Positions 26,881-36,750 of a DNA stretch of 64,000 nt are shown here, piece after piece. The stretch spans positions 111,525-175,524 of the forward strand of contig CAIQBW010000017.1 of assembly GCA_903870165.1 (NCBI GenBank), given 5' to 3'. The position numbers were made by a program, and so were the translations under genes. The DNA comes from an uncultured Methylophilaceae bacterium. Its GTDB lineage: Bacteria; Pseudomonadota; Gammaproteobacteria; Burkholderiales; Methylophilaceae. Each line of letters begins with the position of its first letter. The stretch's first letter is position 1. The notes beneath the pieces are model-generated. The model ran no database searches. It was given only the letters and a program-made list of their open reading frames with translations, and was not told the origin of the DNA.

Positions 26881-28296
26881 ATGACGACTACGAGTGTTAC
26901 AAATACTGAACAGTACAACTATGACGTGATTCGAAAGTTTGCCATCATGACTTTGGTCTGGGGCGTGGTAGGGATGTTGGTTGGCGTATATATTGCCTCT
27001 GAACTTGCTTTCCCTGTCTTAAACTTCGATATTCCATACATTACTTTTGGTCGCTTGCGTCCTGTGCATACAGGTGCGGTGATTTTTGGTTTTGGTGGTA
27101 GCGCATTGTTTGCAACTTCTTATTACATTGTGCAACGTACCTGTCAGGCACGTTTATTTAGTAGCGGCTTGGCAAGTTTCACATTCTGGGGTTGGCAAGC
27201 GATTATCGTTCTAGCGGCATTAGGCGATGTCATGGGCTACACTCAGGGTCGTGAGTACGCTGAGATGGAATGGCCAATCGACTTGTTGATTGAAGTGGTT
27301 TGGGTCGCTTACCTGGTGCTATTTGTTGGTACATTGATGAAGCGTAAACAGCCGCATATTTATGTGGCAAACTGGTTCTATGTTGCGTTTATCTTGGCAA
27401 CCGCGTTGCTACATACATTTAACAATCTTGCAGTGCCTGTCAGTTTGTTCTCCATGAAGTCATACAGTCTTTTTTCAGGCGCACAAGATGCGATGACACA
27501 ATGGTGGTACGGCCATAACGCTGTAGGTTTCTTCTTAACAGCTGCGTTCTTGGGCATGATGTACTACTTTGTACCTAAACAAGCAGGTCGTCCTGTTTAT
27601 TCATATCGCCTTTCAGTGTTGCACTTCTGGGCATTGATTTTCTTGTACATGTGGGCTGGTGCGCATCACTTGCATTGGACAGCGATTCCTGATTGGACAT
27701 CAACATTAGCTGCAACATTCTCAATCATGCTATTGCTTCCATCATGGGGCGGCATGGTGAACGGTATCCTGACACTGTCTGGTGCCTGGGACAAAATGCG
27801 TACTGACCCAATTATCCGTTTCTTGATCGTGTCTTTATCTTTCTACGGCATGTCTACATTCGAAGGGCCTGTGATGTCATTGAAAGACGTGAACGCGCTT
27901 TCGCATTACACAGACTGGACAATTGGTCACGTGCACTCTGGTGCGCTTGGTTGGGTTGCGATGGTTACCTTTGGTAGCTTCTACCACATGATTCCTAAAC
28001 TTTGGAACACGAAAATGTTTAGCAATCGTCTCATCAACATCCATTTCTGGTTAGCAACAATTGGTATCTTGCTCTACATCACTGCGATGTGGATCTCAGG
28101 CATCATGCAAGGTTTGATGTGGCGCGCGTTTGATGACTTCGGTAACTTGCAATATGCCTTTATCGAATCTGTTGCTGCAGCGCATAACCTTTACATCATG
28201 CGTGCAATTGGCGGTCTGTTCTTCTTAAGCGGTATGGTCTTGATGTGCTACAACATGTACAAAACCATCAAGAGCGGCACAACTGAACAGGCTTAA
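26881..28296 (+). CDS. ccoN: cbb3 cytochrome c oxidase subunit I
   Basis: 471 aa from the ATG at 26881; TTAGGAGA at 26866-26873 sits 7 bases before it, whereas the GTG at 26875 is too close. It is the catalytic subunit with hemes b, b3 and CuB. Heme and copper ligands appear in [38 protein letters not shown] and [15 protein letters not shown]. About 12 membrane spans are visible. It lies in the order N-O-Q-P. Confidence 0.97.
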   Translation: MTTTSVTNTEQYNYDVIRKFAIMTLVWGVVGMLVGVYIASELAFPVLNFDIPYITFGRLRPVHTGAVIFGFGGSALFATSYYIVQRTCQARLFSSGLASFTFWGWQAIIVLAALGDVMGYTQGREYAEMEWPIDLLIEVVWVAYLVLFVGTLMKRKQPHIYVANWFYVAFILATALLHTFNNLAVPVSLFSMKSYSLFSGAQDAMTQWWYGHNAVGFFLTAAFLGMMYYFVPKQAGRPVYSYRLSVLHFWALIFLYMWAGAHHLHWTAIPDWTSTLAATFSIMLLLPSWGGMVNGILTLSGAWDKMRTDPIIRFLIVSLSFYGMSTFEGPVMSLKDVNALSHYTDWTIGHVHSGALGWVAMVTFGSFYHMIPKLWNTKMFSNRLINIHFWLATIGILLYITAMWISGIMQGLMWRAFDDFGNLQYAFIESVAAAHNLYIMRAIGGLFFLSGMVLMCYNMYKTIKSGTTEQA

Positions 28297-28342
28297 GCTT
28301 TAAGCCGATATAAGCCTTAACGATTAAAAAGCTGGAGTTACC

Positions 28343-29077
28343 ATGAAGCATGACAAAATTGAACGTAATGTAGGGATCTTGATTATCTTAACCATGCTTG
28401 CTATTAGCGCGGGTGGTTTGGTAGAAATCGTTCCACTATTTTTTATTAAAGAGACCGTAGAAAAGGTTGATGGCGTCCGCCCATACAGCCCGCTTGAATT
28501 ACGTGGTCGCGACATCTATATTCGTGAAGGCTGTTACTTATGCCACTCACAAATGATTCGTCCGTTCCGTGATGAAGCGCTTCGTTATGGCCATTACTCA
28601 TTAGCTGCCGAATCCAAATACGATCATCCATTCCAATGGGGTTCAAAACGTACTGGTCCTGATTTGGCACGTGTTGGCGGTAAATACTCTAATGACTGGC
28701 AAACGCAGCATTTAACAGCGCCACGTTCATTAGTGCCGCAATCAATAATGCCTAACTATCCTTGGTTAAGCAAAACTGATTTGGATTACTCAGACATTCA
28801 AGGTCGTATGAAAGCTTTGCGTGTGACAGGCGTTCCATACTCAACAAGCAAAGCTGAGTTCGACAAGAACGTGAAAGAGTTTGGCGAAGAAACTGCTAAA
28901 AACTTGCACATTCCTGATGCGGAGAAAAACCTAATCGCTCAAGCGCAAGCAGGTAATTACGATACTAATCCAGATAAGTTAACTGAAATGGATGCCTTGG
29001 TTTCTTACTTACAATTGCTCGGCACGATGGTCGATTTTAGAAAATATGATGATGACTACTTTGCTAAATTCCGCTAA
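28343..29077 (+). CDS. ccoO: cbb3 cytochrome c oxidase subunit II
   Basis: 244 aa monoheme cytochrome c subunit. It has one N-terminal anchor (about 10-34), then the heme site C64-x2-C67-H68 in [17 protein letters not shown]. Other conserved blocks are [22 protein letters not shown] and SIMPNYPWL, which supplies the axial Met. It passes electrons from CcoP to CcoN. It lies 46 bases after ccoN. Confidence 0.97.
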   Translation: MKHDKIERNVGILIILTMLAISAGGLVEIVPLFFIKETVEKVDGVRPYSPLELRGRDIYIREGCYLCHSQMIRPFRDEALRYGHYSLAAESKYDHPFQWGSKRTGPDLARVGGKYSNDWQTQHLTAPRSLVPQSIMPNYPWLSKTDLDYSDIQGRMKALRVTGVPYSTSKAEFDKNVKEFGEETAKNLHIPDAEKNLIAQAQAGNYDTNPDKLTEMDALVSYLQLLGTMVDFRKYDDDYFAKFR

Positions 29078-29133
29078 TCGCGGGCTTTACAAAGCGTTAT
29101 TGAAGATGAATATTTTGGCAAAAGGATATTGAG

Positions 29134-29301
29134 ATGGAATGGCTAATGTGGTTTACCAAGTTTGAAAATACCAAGCCTGTGTCGCTGGTTATTTTCTTTG
29201 GCTTGTTTTGCGGGGTGGTTTTTTACCTCTACGGCAGCAAGCAGCGCGGTGCGCAATTAGAGAGTTTCAAAAATATACCTTTGCAAGATGACGATATTTA
29301 A
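29134..29301 (+). CDS. ccoQ: cbb3 oxidase small subunit CcoQ
   Basis: 55 aa, beginning MEWLMWFTKFENTKPVS, with one membrane span (about 16-34: SLVIFFGLFCGVVFYLYG) and a basic then acidic tail (KQRGAQ to QDDDI). AAAGGATATTGAG precedes the ATG. The size, topology and place between ccoO and ccoP identify it. CcoQ stabilises the complex. Confidence 0.93.
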   Translation: MEWLMWFTKFENTKPVSLVIFFGLFCGVVFYLYGSKQRGAQLESFKNIPLQDDDI

Positions 29302-29314
29302 GTAGGGAATAATC

Positions 29315-30256
29315 ATGAGTCAGGACAACAAAAAAGTAACAGTCGAGACCACTGGTCACGTATGGGATGATGATTTACAGGAGCTGAATAATCCGCTACC
29401 ACGTTGGTGGATTTGGGGTTTTTACATCACTTTCGGGTTTGCGCTCGTTTATTGGTTGTTTTACCCAGCATGGCCAATTGGTAATACATACACCAAAGGT
29501 ATCCCTGGTTTGAACAATGTGACTTACGTTGCAACTAAGGTAGATGGCACGCAAGAAACAAAGACTACTCACTGGAACATGCGTTCTAAGCTGATGGTTG
29601 AGATGAATGATTTGCAGGCTGAGCAGAAGCCATATGTCGATAAAGTAGCATCAAAGTCTTTTGAAGATGTGGCTAAAGATCCTGAGCTAATGCAATTCGT
29701 CAACTCAGCTGGTAAGACACTCTTTGCAACCAATTGTGTTCCGTGTCACCAAGCTGGTGGTCAAGGTAAGGTGAAGTTTGCACCTAACTTGACAGACGAC
29801 TATTGGCAATATGGCGGTACTTACGAAAACATTCAAACTACTATTGTAGGTGGCCGTCACGGCGTGATGCCAGCATTCAAGACGATCTTGAATGATGCTG
29901 AACTGACACAAGTCAGTAATTATGTATTGAGCTTATCCGGTGAACCACATAATGCAGATGCGGCGAAACTAGGCGATGCGATTTTCCATGGGGATAAAGC
30001 GGGTTGTTATGCATGTCATGGAGTAGACGCTAAAGGTAATATCGCAATAGGTTCAGCTAACTTAACTGATAAGGTTTGGTTGTGGCCAGATGTTTTGGGT
30101 GCAAAAACACCAGAGGCAAAGCTAAATGAAGTGAAGACTTTGATTTATGGTGGCATGGACAAAGGTGTGATGCCAGTTTGGGAAACACGTTTGAAACCAG
30201 AGCAAATCAAATTGCTAACGGTATATGTGCATGACAGCTTGGGCGGTGGCAAGTAG
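29315..30256 (+). CDS. ccoP: cbb3 oxidase diheme subunit III
   Basis: 313 aa. One N-terminal membrane span (about 31-50) follows HVWDDDLQELNNPLPRWW, the CcoP signature. Two heme c sites are C141-x2-C144-H145 and C231-x2-C234-H235. Axial methionines are likely in HGVMPAF and KGVMPVW. It takes electrons from soluble cytochromes c. It starts 13 bases after ccoQ. Confidence 0.97.
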   Translation: MSQDNKKVTVETTGHVWDDDLQELNNPLPRWWIWGFYITFGFALVYWLFYPAWPIGNTYTKGIPGLNNVTYVATKVDGTQETKTTHWNMRSKLMVEMNDLQAEQKPYVDKVASKSFEDVAKDPELMQFVNSAGKTLFATNCVPCHQAGGQGKVKFAPNLTDDYWQYGGTYENIQTTIVGGRHGVMPAFKTILNDAELTQVSNYVLSLSGEPHNADAAKLGDAIFHGDKAGCYACHGVDAKGNIAIGSANLTDKVWLWPDVLGAKTPEAKLNEVKTLIYGGMDKGVMPVWETRLKPEQIKLLTVYVHDSLGGGK

Positions 30257-30321
30257 TTCGCTCTAAGCCCTATTTTGCAAAAACAGCATAAGTAGCTATT
30301 AAAAAACGTTTTAGTTGAACA

Positions 30322-30355
30322 GATAAAGGCTTGCAAGTAATTGCGAGCCTTTATC
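30322..30355 (+). terminator. Hairpin between ccoP and ccoG
   Basis: A 15-bp stem (30322-30336 with 30341-30355, one G-T pair, 4-base loop) lies between ccoP and ccoG. There is no T-run after it, so it may mark an mRNA processing or attenuation point that reduces ccoG-H-I expression relative to the subunits. Confidence 0.5.
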
Positions 30356-30369
30356 ATTTGAAAGAAAAT

Positions 30370-31797
30370 ATGCCAGATCAAGCAGAAAAGTCACTCTATC
30401 AAAAACATATCCCGATTGTTACGCGCTCAGTAAAAGGTCAATTTAGAACTTTTAAGACGGCTGTCATGCTGCTGGCATACTCTGTTTATTTCTTGTTGCC
30501 TTGGATGCCCTGGGCGCGAGTGAGCGCTGCTTCACAAGCGATTCTTTTTGATTTGACGACTCGTCGCTTCTTTATTTTTAACTTAATCGTCTACCCTCAA
30601 GATATTTTCTGGTTGGCGATGCTGCTGTTTATTGCTGCCGCCTTGTTATTTTTTGTGACTGGCTTGGTAGGGCGTGCATGGTGTGGTTATTTCTGTTTCC
30701 AAACCCTGTGGTCAGACATGTTTATTCAAATTGAGCATTTAATCCAAGGAGAGCGCCCAGCAAGGCTGCGTTTAAAGAACCAGAACTGGAATCTTGAAAA
30801 AATACTCAAGATCGGGGCATCTCATGCGCTCATGATTTTGGTGTCGATGTGGACCGCTATTACCTTCGCTTGTTATTTCAGTTATGCCCCAACATTTGTT
30901 TATCACTTCTTCAATGGTACTGGTGTTGCTGGAGGCTATTTTGCTGTCTTGGTGCTCACTTTATTGACCTACATGGCTGGTGGTGTCGCGCGTGAACAGA
31001 TATGTTTATATGCCTGTCCTTACGCACGTTTCCAGAGCGTGATGTACGAAGCGGATACCTTGGCGGTGACCTACGATGCTAAGCGTGGTGAGGGCATGAA
31101 GGGTCGTACAATTCCAATTCAAGGGTTAAAAACACAAGATGAGCGCACGCTAGCAGGACATGGCGACTGTATCGACTGTGGCTTCTGTGTGCAGGTTTGT
31201 CCAACCGGGATTGATATCCGTAACGGTCTGCAATATCAATGTATTTCATGCGGATTGTGTATTGATGCCTGTGACAACATTATGGATTCTGTCGGCTATC
31301 CACGCGGATTGATTCGCTATGATTCTGAGCGCAATATGGCAAGTGAAGTGCCTGAGCCACCTAGAGTTATTTGGAAGCGATTTAAGGTCATTGGGTATGC
31401 AGTTGCTCTGTTGTTAATGACTGGTTTGTTGTTTTATAACATCGGCACTCGCAGCGATACCGAAGTGAGTGTCCAGCAAGTCCGCCAACCACTCTATGTA
31501 ATGTTGTCAAACGGTAGTTTACGCAATCGATACTTGATTCATATTGTTAACAAAACGGAATCTGATCAAATTTATACGATTGATGTTGATGGAATTTCGC
31601 CAAGATCGCTTGATATGCGTTTTTTTAAAGCCGTTTCTATTAAGGCAGGAAAAGGATTGAGTGTAAATGCTTCAGTGAATTTATCTGCTGAAGATGCGTC
31701 AAAGGTGCGCGAGTTTAATTTTCTGATTACGCAAGCTTCTACTCAAAAAGTGATTAAAGTAGAAACCAATTTTAACAGTCCAAGAGAGCACGATTAA
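30370..31797 (+). CDS. ccoG: cbb3 oxidase assembly ferredoxin CcoG (RdxA/FixG)
   Basis: 475 aa from the ATG at 30370 (MPDQAEKSLYQKHIPIVTRSVKG); an upstream reading from 30331 crosses the hairpin. Membrane spans are at about 30-50, 75-100, 145-170, 185-210 and 330-350. Two 4Fe-4S motifs, CIDCGFCVQVCPTGIDI and CISCGLCIDACDNIM, face the cytoplasm. It reduces Cu(II) for oxidase assembly in characterised relatives. The stop overlaps the next ATG (TAATG). Confidence 0.95.
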   Translation: MPDQAEKSLYQKHIPIVTRSVKGQFRTFKTAVMLLAYSVYFLLPWMPWARVSAASQAILFDLTTRRFFIFNLIVYPQDIFWLAMLLFIAAALLFFVTGLVGRAWCGYFCFQTLWSDMFIQIEHLIQGERPARLRLKNQNWNLEKILKIGASHALMILVSMWTAITFACYFSYAPTFVYHFFNGTGVAGGYFAVLVLTLLTYMAGGVAREQICLYACPYARFQSVMYEADTLAVTYDAKRGEGMKGRTIPIQGLKTQDERTLAGHGDCIDCGFCVQVCPTGIDIRNGLQYQCISCGLCIDACDNIMDSVGYPRGLIRYDSERNMASEVPEPPRVIWKRFKVIGYAVALLLMTGLLFYNIGTRSDTEVSVQQVRQPLYVMLSNGSLRNRYLIHIVNKTESDQIYTIDVDGISPRSLDMRFFKAVSIKAGKGLSVNASVNLSAEDASKVREFNFLITQASTQKVIKVETNFNSPREHD

Positions 31798-32591
31798 TGC
31801 CAATATTTGCAAATGAATTAAGCATGACAGAAACCTTATTTGGAGGTTTGCTTGTTGCCGCCATTATATTCTTTGCGGTCCGTAAAGCTGGGTTATCCAA
31901 TTTTTGGGCAGGTATTTTAAGTGGGCTTCTGCCGTTCATTGCTTATCTCGCTTACAGCACTAGCAACTGGCCTGGTGGTGATGTGCTCACGATTCATTTC
32001 GCTGTATACCTTGCCAATGCAGGCCTGCTCATTGTCTTTGGGGGCATGCAGAAGAAAAAAGAGAGCATGCATTGGGCGCCTAAACTGATTATTACTTTCT
32101 TTGTTGGTTTGGTGTTGTTGATGGCTGTACTTTTATCTATTTCCTCTCGAGGTTTGCCAGATGGCTTGGCGCGCCTGTTATTGCCTAACCCCTCAAGCGG
32201 CCAAGTACATACAGGCTTCCCTGGTGTGATTCCGCACGATAGAAATAAGCTTTATGAGTCTCATGTGCAAGATATTGAACAACAGAAACATCTCGGGTGG
32301 CATGTCGATGTGCAAGGCTTAGACGCCCTAAAAAATAATTTCGCATCGAATGTTGTGGTTAAGTTATCAGACAAACAAAATGAACCGATCATCGCTGCAA
32401 CCGTAACCATTGAGTTATGGCGCCTAGCGAATAGTGCGGAAGATCAAACCATTAAGTTCTCTGAAACCAAGCCTGGCGAATATCACGCGATCTTGCGTTT
32501 GTCAGAAGAGGGCTCGTGGTTGACTGACCTACAGATTATGAAGGGTGAGGCGCACTACGCTTTAAAGCAACCGATTTTAGTAGGGCAATGA
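31797..32591 (+). CDS. ccoH: FixH/CcoH-type protein with an extended N-terminal membrane region
   Basis: 264 aa, longer than ordinary CcoH (about 150-170 aa). Residues 1-90 hold about three extra hydrophobic spans (near 12-30, 36-55 and 64-83). A fourth span (about 95-117) leads into a periplasmic FixH domain (about 150-264: HVDVQG, VVKLSDKQNEPI, TVTIELWR, FSETKPGEYHAIL, GSWLTDLQIM). CcoH stabilises the assembling oxidase. It overlaps ccoG by one base and precedes ccoI by 9 bases. The function of the extra spans is unknown. Confidence 0.8.
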   Translation: MPIFANELSMTETLFGGLLVAAIIFFAVRKAGLSNFWAGILSGLLPFIAYLAYSTSNWPGGDVLTIHFAVYLANAGLLIVFGGMQKKKESMHWAPKLIITFFVGLVLLMAVLLSISSRGLPDGLARLLLPNPSSGQVHTGFPGVIPHDRNKLYESHVQDIEQQKHLGWHVDVQGLDALKNNFASNVVVKLSDKQNEPIIAATVTIELWRLANSAEDQTIKFSETKPGEYHAILRLSEEGSWLTDLQIMKGEAHYALKQPILVGQ

Positions 32592-32600
32592 GTTTAATAA

Positions 32601-35033
32601 ATGCAGAAGAGTGAACAGGCGAGTAAAACGCAATACAAAGTTGCCTGTTTTCACTGCGGCTTGCCTGTTTCCGCAGGAGTCAGTTTTTCAGCCAGTATTT
32701 TTGGTCAATCCCAGCCCATGTGCTGTCGCGGCTGCGAGTCGGTCGCAGAGTCTATTGTTGAAAATGGTTTAGAAGACTATTACCACCACCGTACCGAACT
32801 TCCTAAAACTGCTGAAGATCTCGTCCCCGAAGCTTTACGGCAGCTATCCCTTTATGATCACGCAGAAGTACAAAAGAGCTTTGTTCTGGATGGCGAGGGT
32901 GACTACAAAGAGGCGTCACTGATTCTTGAGGGCATCACTTGTGCCGCCTGCGTTTGGCTTAATGAGCGCCATTTAAGTCAGCTGGTGGGCGTGCAGACTG
33001 TGAATGTGAACTACGGCTCACAGCGTGCTCGTATCAGTTGGAACGACAATCAAATCAAGCTCAGTCAGATTTTGGCGGAGATCAATAAAATCGGCTATCA
33101 CGCACACCCCTTTAGTGCACAGCAACAAGATACTTTGCGCCAACTACAACGTAAATCTGACTTTAGACGACTTGCGGTGGCTGGCTTAAGCGCAGGGCAG
33201 GTGATGATGATTGCCGTTGCCTTATACGCAGGTCCCGCGCAGGGATTAGAATTTGCAACCGCACAACTTTTAAGATGGTTTAGTTTTGTCTTGACCATTC
33301 CTGCGATTACTTATGCTGCATGGCCTTTTTATGGTTCTGCTTGGCGCAGTATTCGCAATCGTCAAATTGGCATGGATGTACCCATTACCTTAGGCTTAAT
33401 GACAGGTTTTATGGGCAGTGTTTGGGCAACGATTCACGGTCAAGGCGTGGTGTATTTCGACACGCTCACCATGTTAGTGTTCTTCTTGCTGGGCACGCGC
33501 TATCTTGAACGTAATGCCCGTGAGAAATCTATCGAGGCCTCTGAGAATCTTTTGCGACTTGCGCCTGTGATGGCGACTAAAGTCGATGGTGAAGCACAGA
33601 CCTTAATTCCAGTCATGGAGTTGAAATTAGGTGACGTCATTCTGGCTAAACCAGGTGAAACCATCCCGGCAGATGGTCTGGTGTTGACGGGGGAGAGTAG
33701 TGTAGATGAGTCTCTCCTCACCGGTGAAAGCCGCCCGCTACCAAAATCTTTAGGCGCCCAAGTATTTGCAGGTAGTATCAACTACGAAAGTCCGCTCACC
33801 ATCCGAGTGATGGCTATTGCTGAAAACACGATGCTCGCAGGCATTTCACGTTTGCTCGACAGGGCGCAGGCGGAGAAGCCGAAGCTCGCAGAAACGGCTG
33901 ACCGCGTTGCTGCTTACTTTACGACTGCTTTGCTGGTGATCGTTGCCTTGGTTGCCCTGGCGTGGTGGCAAATTCAGCCGGACCGTATTCTAGAAATTGT
34001 ACTCACGGTATTAGTGGTGAGTTGCCCTTGTGCCTTGTCTCTGGCAGCGCCAGCAGCGTTTGCTGCGGCTGGCTCCCATTTGGTTGAACGCGGTGTTTTA
34101 TTAACGCGCGGCCATGCTTTGGAAACTTTGGCTAAGGTCACACATTTTGTGTTTGATAAAACCGGCACACTTACTTTAGGTCAGCTAAGTTTGGTTAAAA
34201 CCACCACGCATGCCGACCTTGATGCAGACTCTTGTTTGCAATTGGCGGCAAGTTTAGAAAAACACTCAGAGCACGCCCTTGCAAAAGCCTTCTTAAACGC
34301 ACAGGGCAATCGCCCAGTACAATTGGCGACTCAAGTTAAGAATATCCCGGGTCAGGGCGTTGAAGGCCTTGTGGCTGGGCTTAGATTGCGTCTAGGTAAT
34401 GCAAGGTTAAATCAGACCTTTGCAGCCCATTTAGCAGAGCCGAACTTGTTAGGGGCTACGGTCGTTTGGCTTAGTGATGAAAAACGACTGCTCGCGACTT
34501 TTGTATTGGCAGATCAGGCAAGGCCAGAAGCACGAGCGCTCATCCAAAAACTAAAACAAGAAGGCCTGCATGTCTCTATTCTAAGTGGCGACTCTGCTGA
34601 GTCCGTATCACACTTTGCTAAATTGGTTGGCGTAGGTGACTGGAAAGCTGCCTGCTCACCGGAAGAGAAGCTAGCGAACCTTCATGCTTTACAGGCGCAA
34701 GGGGCAGTGGTAGCGATGGTGGGGGACGGGATTAATGACGCGCCCGTGTTGGCAGGTGCACAGGTTTCCATTGCAATGGGAAGTGGCACGCAAATGGCGA
34801 GGGCGACTGGTGATGTGGTCTTGCTTACCGAACACCTGCTAGAAATTGAACACGCGCTGGTCACGAGCCGTTTCGGTATCAGTGTCATTAGGCAAAACTT
34901 TATCTGGGCGATCGCCTACAACTTGGTCGCCTTGCCATTTGCTGCAACGGGCTTTCTGAGCCCATGGATGGCAGCGATTGGGATGTCGGTGAGTTCTTTG
35001 ATTGTGGTCTTGAATGCGCTTCGATTGAAGTGA
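32601..35033 (+). CDS. ccoI: Copper-exporting P-type ATPase for cbb3 oxidase (CcoI/FixI)
   Basis: 810 aa P1B-type ATPase that moves copper out of the cytoplasm for oxidase maturation. The N-terminal Cys-rich segment (CFHCG at 16-20, MCCRGCE at 40-46) precedes an HMA domain with C114-x2-C117. Later come the CPC membrane motif (C475-P-C477), the phosphorylation site DKTGT (D519) and the hinge VGDGINDAPVL. The CcoI-type N-terminal Cys cluster separates it from CopA. ccoS does not follow it here; a terminator does. Confidence 0.95.
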   Translation: MQKSEQASKTQYKVACFHCGLPVSAGVSFSASIFGQSQPMCCRGCESVAESIVENGLEDYYHHRTELPKTAEDLVPEALRQLSLYDHAEVQKSFVLDGEGDYKEASLILEGITCAACVWLNERHLSQLVGVQTVNVNYGSQRARISWNDNQIKLSQILAEINKIGYHAHPFSAQQQDTLRQLQRKSDFRRLAVAGLSAGQVMMIAVALYAGPAQGLEFATAQLLRWFSFVLTIPAITYAAWPFYGSAWRSIRNRQIGMDVPITLGLMTGFMGSVWATIHGQGVVYFDTLTMLVFFLLGTRYLERNAREKSIEASENLLRLAPVMATKVDGEAQTLIPVMELKLGDVILAKPGETIPADGLVLTGESSVDESLLTGESRPLPKSLGAQVFAGSINYESPLTIRVMAIAENTMLAGISRLLDRAQAEKPKLAETADRVAAYFTTALLVIVALVALAWWQIQPDRILEIVLTVLVVSCPCALSLAAPAAFAAAGSHLVERGVLLTRGHALETLAKVTHFVFDKTGTLTLGQLSLVKTTTHADLDADSCLQLAASLEKHSEHALAKAFLNAQGNRPVQLATQVKNIPGQGVEGLVAGLRLRLGNARLNQTFAAHLAEPNLLGATVVWLSDEKRLLATFVLADQARPEARALIQKLKQEGLHVSILSGDSAESVSHFAKLVGVGDWKAACSPEEKLANLHALQAQGAVVAMVGDGINDAPVLAGAQVSIAMGSGTQMARATGDVVLLTEHLLEIEHALVTSRFGISVIRQNFIWAIAYNLVALPFAATGFLSPWMAAIGMSVSSLIVVLNALRLK

Positions 35034-35042
35034 GCAATACGA

Positions 35043-35072
35043 AAAAAAAGACAGCCTAGGCTGTCTTTTTTT
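35043..35072. terminator. Bidirectional terminator between ccoI and pqqA
   Basis: A perfect 30-base palindrome, A-run then GACAGCC/GGCTGTC then T-run, lies 10 bases after the ccoI stop and 20 bases after the pqqA stop on the other strand. A smaller inverted repeat (AATTCTT/AAGAATT at 35079-35094) precedes it on the pqqA side. Confidence 0.88.
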
Positions 35073-35092
35073 AACAACAATTCTTAAAAGAA

Positions 35093-35164
35093 TTATTTGT
35101 TCATTACGTACATTGTTACTTCAAAGCCGAAACGCATTTCTGTAGCTGCTGGTTTTGTCCACAT
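35093..35164 (-). CDS. pqqA: PQQ precursor peptide PqqA
   Basis: 23 aa, too short for ordinary gene calling. It begins [10 protein letters not shown] and ends in [13 protein letters not shown]. The Glu and Tyr of the E-x3-Y core (EVTMY) are the residues cross-linked and trimmed to make pyrroloquinoline quinone. GGAGA lies 7 bases before the ATG, and a hairpin plus a terminator follow. No pqqBCDE lies in the window, so the peptide gene is free-standing here. PQQ is the cofactor of methanol dehydrogenases, in line with a methylotroph. Confidence 0.93.
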   Translation of the reverse strand: MWTKPAATEMRFGFEVTMYVMNK

Positions 35165-35307
35165 AATAATTCTCCAAATGTTTGTTTAAGTTGCTTTGCA
35201 GTCATTGCATCGCATTGAATGAATAATACGCTTTACAACAAAAGTCACGCTATCAGTGATCATGAATAAGCACTCATGATTTTCATGAAATGCACAGCCT
35301 AAATTTT

Positions 35308-36018
35308 TTAGAAGCGATGAAGTTTGGCAGACCAGGCTTTGAGCTCTTTTTCTGCAGTCTTGTAATCTGGATATATACGTTCAACAGTCGTCCAAAATTG
35401 AGCCGAGTGGTTCATCTCTTTTAGGTGCGCTAGTTCATGAGCTACCACGTAGTTGATGATGTGCGGCGGCGCTTGAAGCAGACGCCAATTCAGCCTGACT
35501 TCCCCGCGACTATTGCAGCTTCCCCAGCGTGAGCGCGCGTTACTTAAAAATAGCGGCGGCGCCTCCACCCCAAGCTTAGCGGCTAACAATGCGATGCGTC
35601 TTGAGAAGTCGGTGAGTGCTTGTTTTTTGTACCATTGCAGCACTTTTTTAGCGATGCTGGTTTGGTTGTTGGGGGTAGGCAATGCAACAGAAATCCGGCC
35701 TGGTTCGTATTCCAAAGCGCGGCTAACTGAGTCTAAGCGCACAGATAATTCAATGGCATTACCCAGTAAGAGCAGTGATGCGCCATCCTCCCAAATGAAT
35801 TTCTCTAGTTGGTTCTCTTGCTGAGCTTTTAACTTCTTAATGATCCAATCCGCTTTGCTGAGCAGCATGCGCTCAAGTTCTTTTTGTGAAAGCCTTGTTG
35901 GGGCATGAACGACTAAGCCGTCGTGATTAACTTTTAGGCCAACGGTTTTGCGAGCGCGGCGCTCTAGGTGATATGGAATTGGTTCGCCGTTGGGGATAGG
36001 CAAATGGAACACCGTCAT
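35308..36018 (-). CDS. YgjP-like zinc metallopeptidase (DUF45)
   Basis: 236 aa. The conserved VAHELAHLKEMNHSAQFW holds an HExxH-like HELAH with a distal histidine, and NARSRWGSCNSRGEVRLNWRL is the family marker. It belongs to the M48-related YgjP/DUF45 group of predicted zinc peptidases, whose substrates are unknown. No signal peptide. It begins 1 base after plsC ends, as the last gene of the glyQ-glyS-gmhB-plsC run. Confidence 0.88.
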   Translation of the reverse strand: MTVFHLPIPNGEPIPYHLERRARKTVGLKVNHDGLVVHAPTRLSQKELERMLLSKADWIIKKLKAQQENQLEKFIWEDGASLLLLGNAIELSVRLDSVSRALEYEPGRISVALPTPNNQTSIAKKVLQWYKKQALTDFSRRIALLAAKLGVEAPPLFLSNARSRWGSCNSRGEVRLNWRLLQAPPHIINYVVAHELAHLKEMNHSAQFWTTVERIYPDYKTAEKELKAWSAKLHRF

Positions 36019-36019
36019 T

Positions 36020-36730
36020 TTAGCGACTTCTTAACAGTGGCATTTCGCTTTCAATCCATTCTTCCACTATTTGATTGACTGCGTCAGATTTTAAGCCTGC
36101 GGTTTCAATCGGCTTGCCAATGCTCACGGTAATCACACCTGGTATTTTTAAGAATGAATTTTTACGCCAAAACTCGCCAGCGTTGTGCGCCACTGGCACC
36201 ACAGTTGCTTTGGTATGGGTGGCTAGCCAAGCGCCGCCGATATGGTATTTACCTTTTTTACCCGGGGCTATACGTGTCCCTTCAGGAAAGATGACGACCC
36301 ACAAGCCTTTAGCAAGCCTATCCATGCCTTGGTCAACCATTTGTTTCAGTGCTTCACGACCCGCTGCGCGGTCAATCGCAATCGCTTTAAGTGCTGCAAA
36401 AGCCCAACCTAAGAATGGAATCCATAAAAGACTACGCTTCATCACCCAAATTTGTGGTGGAAAAATAGTTTGAAATGCGATGGTTTCCCAAGCAGATTGG
36501 TGTTTGGCTAAAACGATACAAGAATGATTCGGGATATTTTCTTTGCCGATGACACGGAAAGTTAAGCCGCAAGTGATTCTGAGCCAAAACATGGCGAGAT
36601 AAGCCCAGCTGCTAACGATGCGTGAATGCAGGACAGCTGGCAAAGGGAAAAGTGAAATTGCCAACACGGAGAACACGGGCGTGATGGCGAGCATCCCTAG
36701 ATTAAACAATATCGAGCGTATGAGTCTCAT
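36020..36730 (-). CDS. plsC: 1-acyl-sn-glycerol-3-phosphate acyltransferase
   Basis: 236 aa with an N-terminal membrane segment. It acylates lysophosphatidic acid to phosphatidic acid. The catalytic block is KHQSAWE (an HX4E variant of HX4D, common in betaproteobacteria), and the substrate-binding FPEGTR is intact. It lies 20 bases after gmhB and 1 base before the YgjP-like gene. Confidence 0.94.
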   Translation of the reverse strand: MRLIRSILFNLGMLAITPVFSVLAISLFPLPAVLHSRIVSSWAYLAMFWLRITCGLTFRVIGKENIPNHSCIVLAKHQSAWETIAFQTIFPPQIWVMKRSLLWIPFLGWAFAALKAIAIDRAAGREALKQMVDQGMDRLAKGLWVVIFPEGTRIAPGKKGKYHIGGAWLATHTKATVVPVAHNAGEFWRKNSFLKIPGVITVSIGKPIETAGLKSDAVNQIVEEWIESEMPLLRSR

Positions 36731-36750
36731 CTTGTTTGGCCTTGATTGCC

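Noticed and set aside
35034..35092. ccoS directly after ccoI
   Set aside because: Only a terminator and a small hairpin are there; ccoS was found at 52766 instead.
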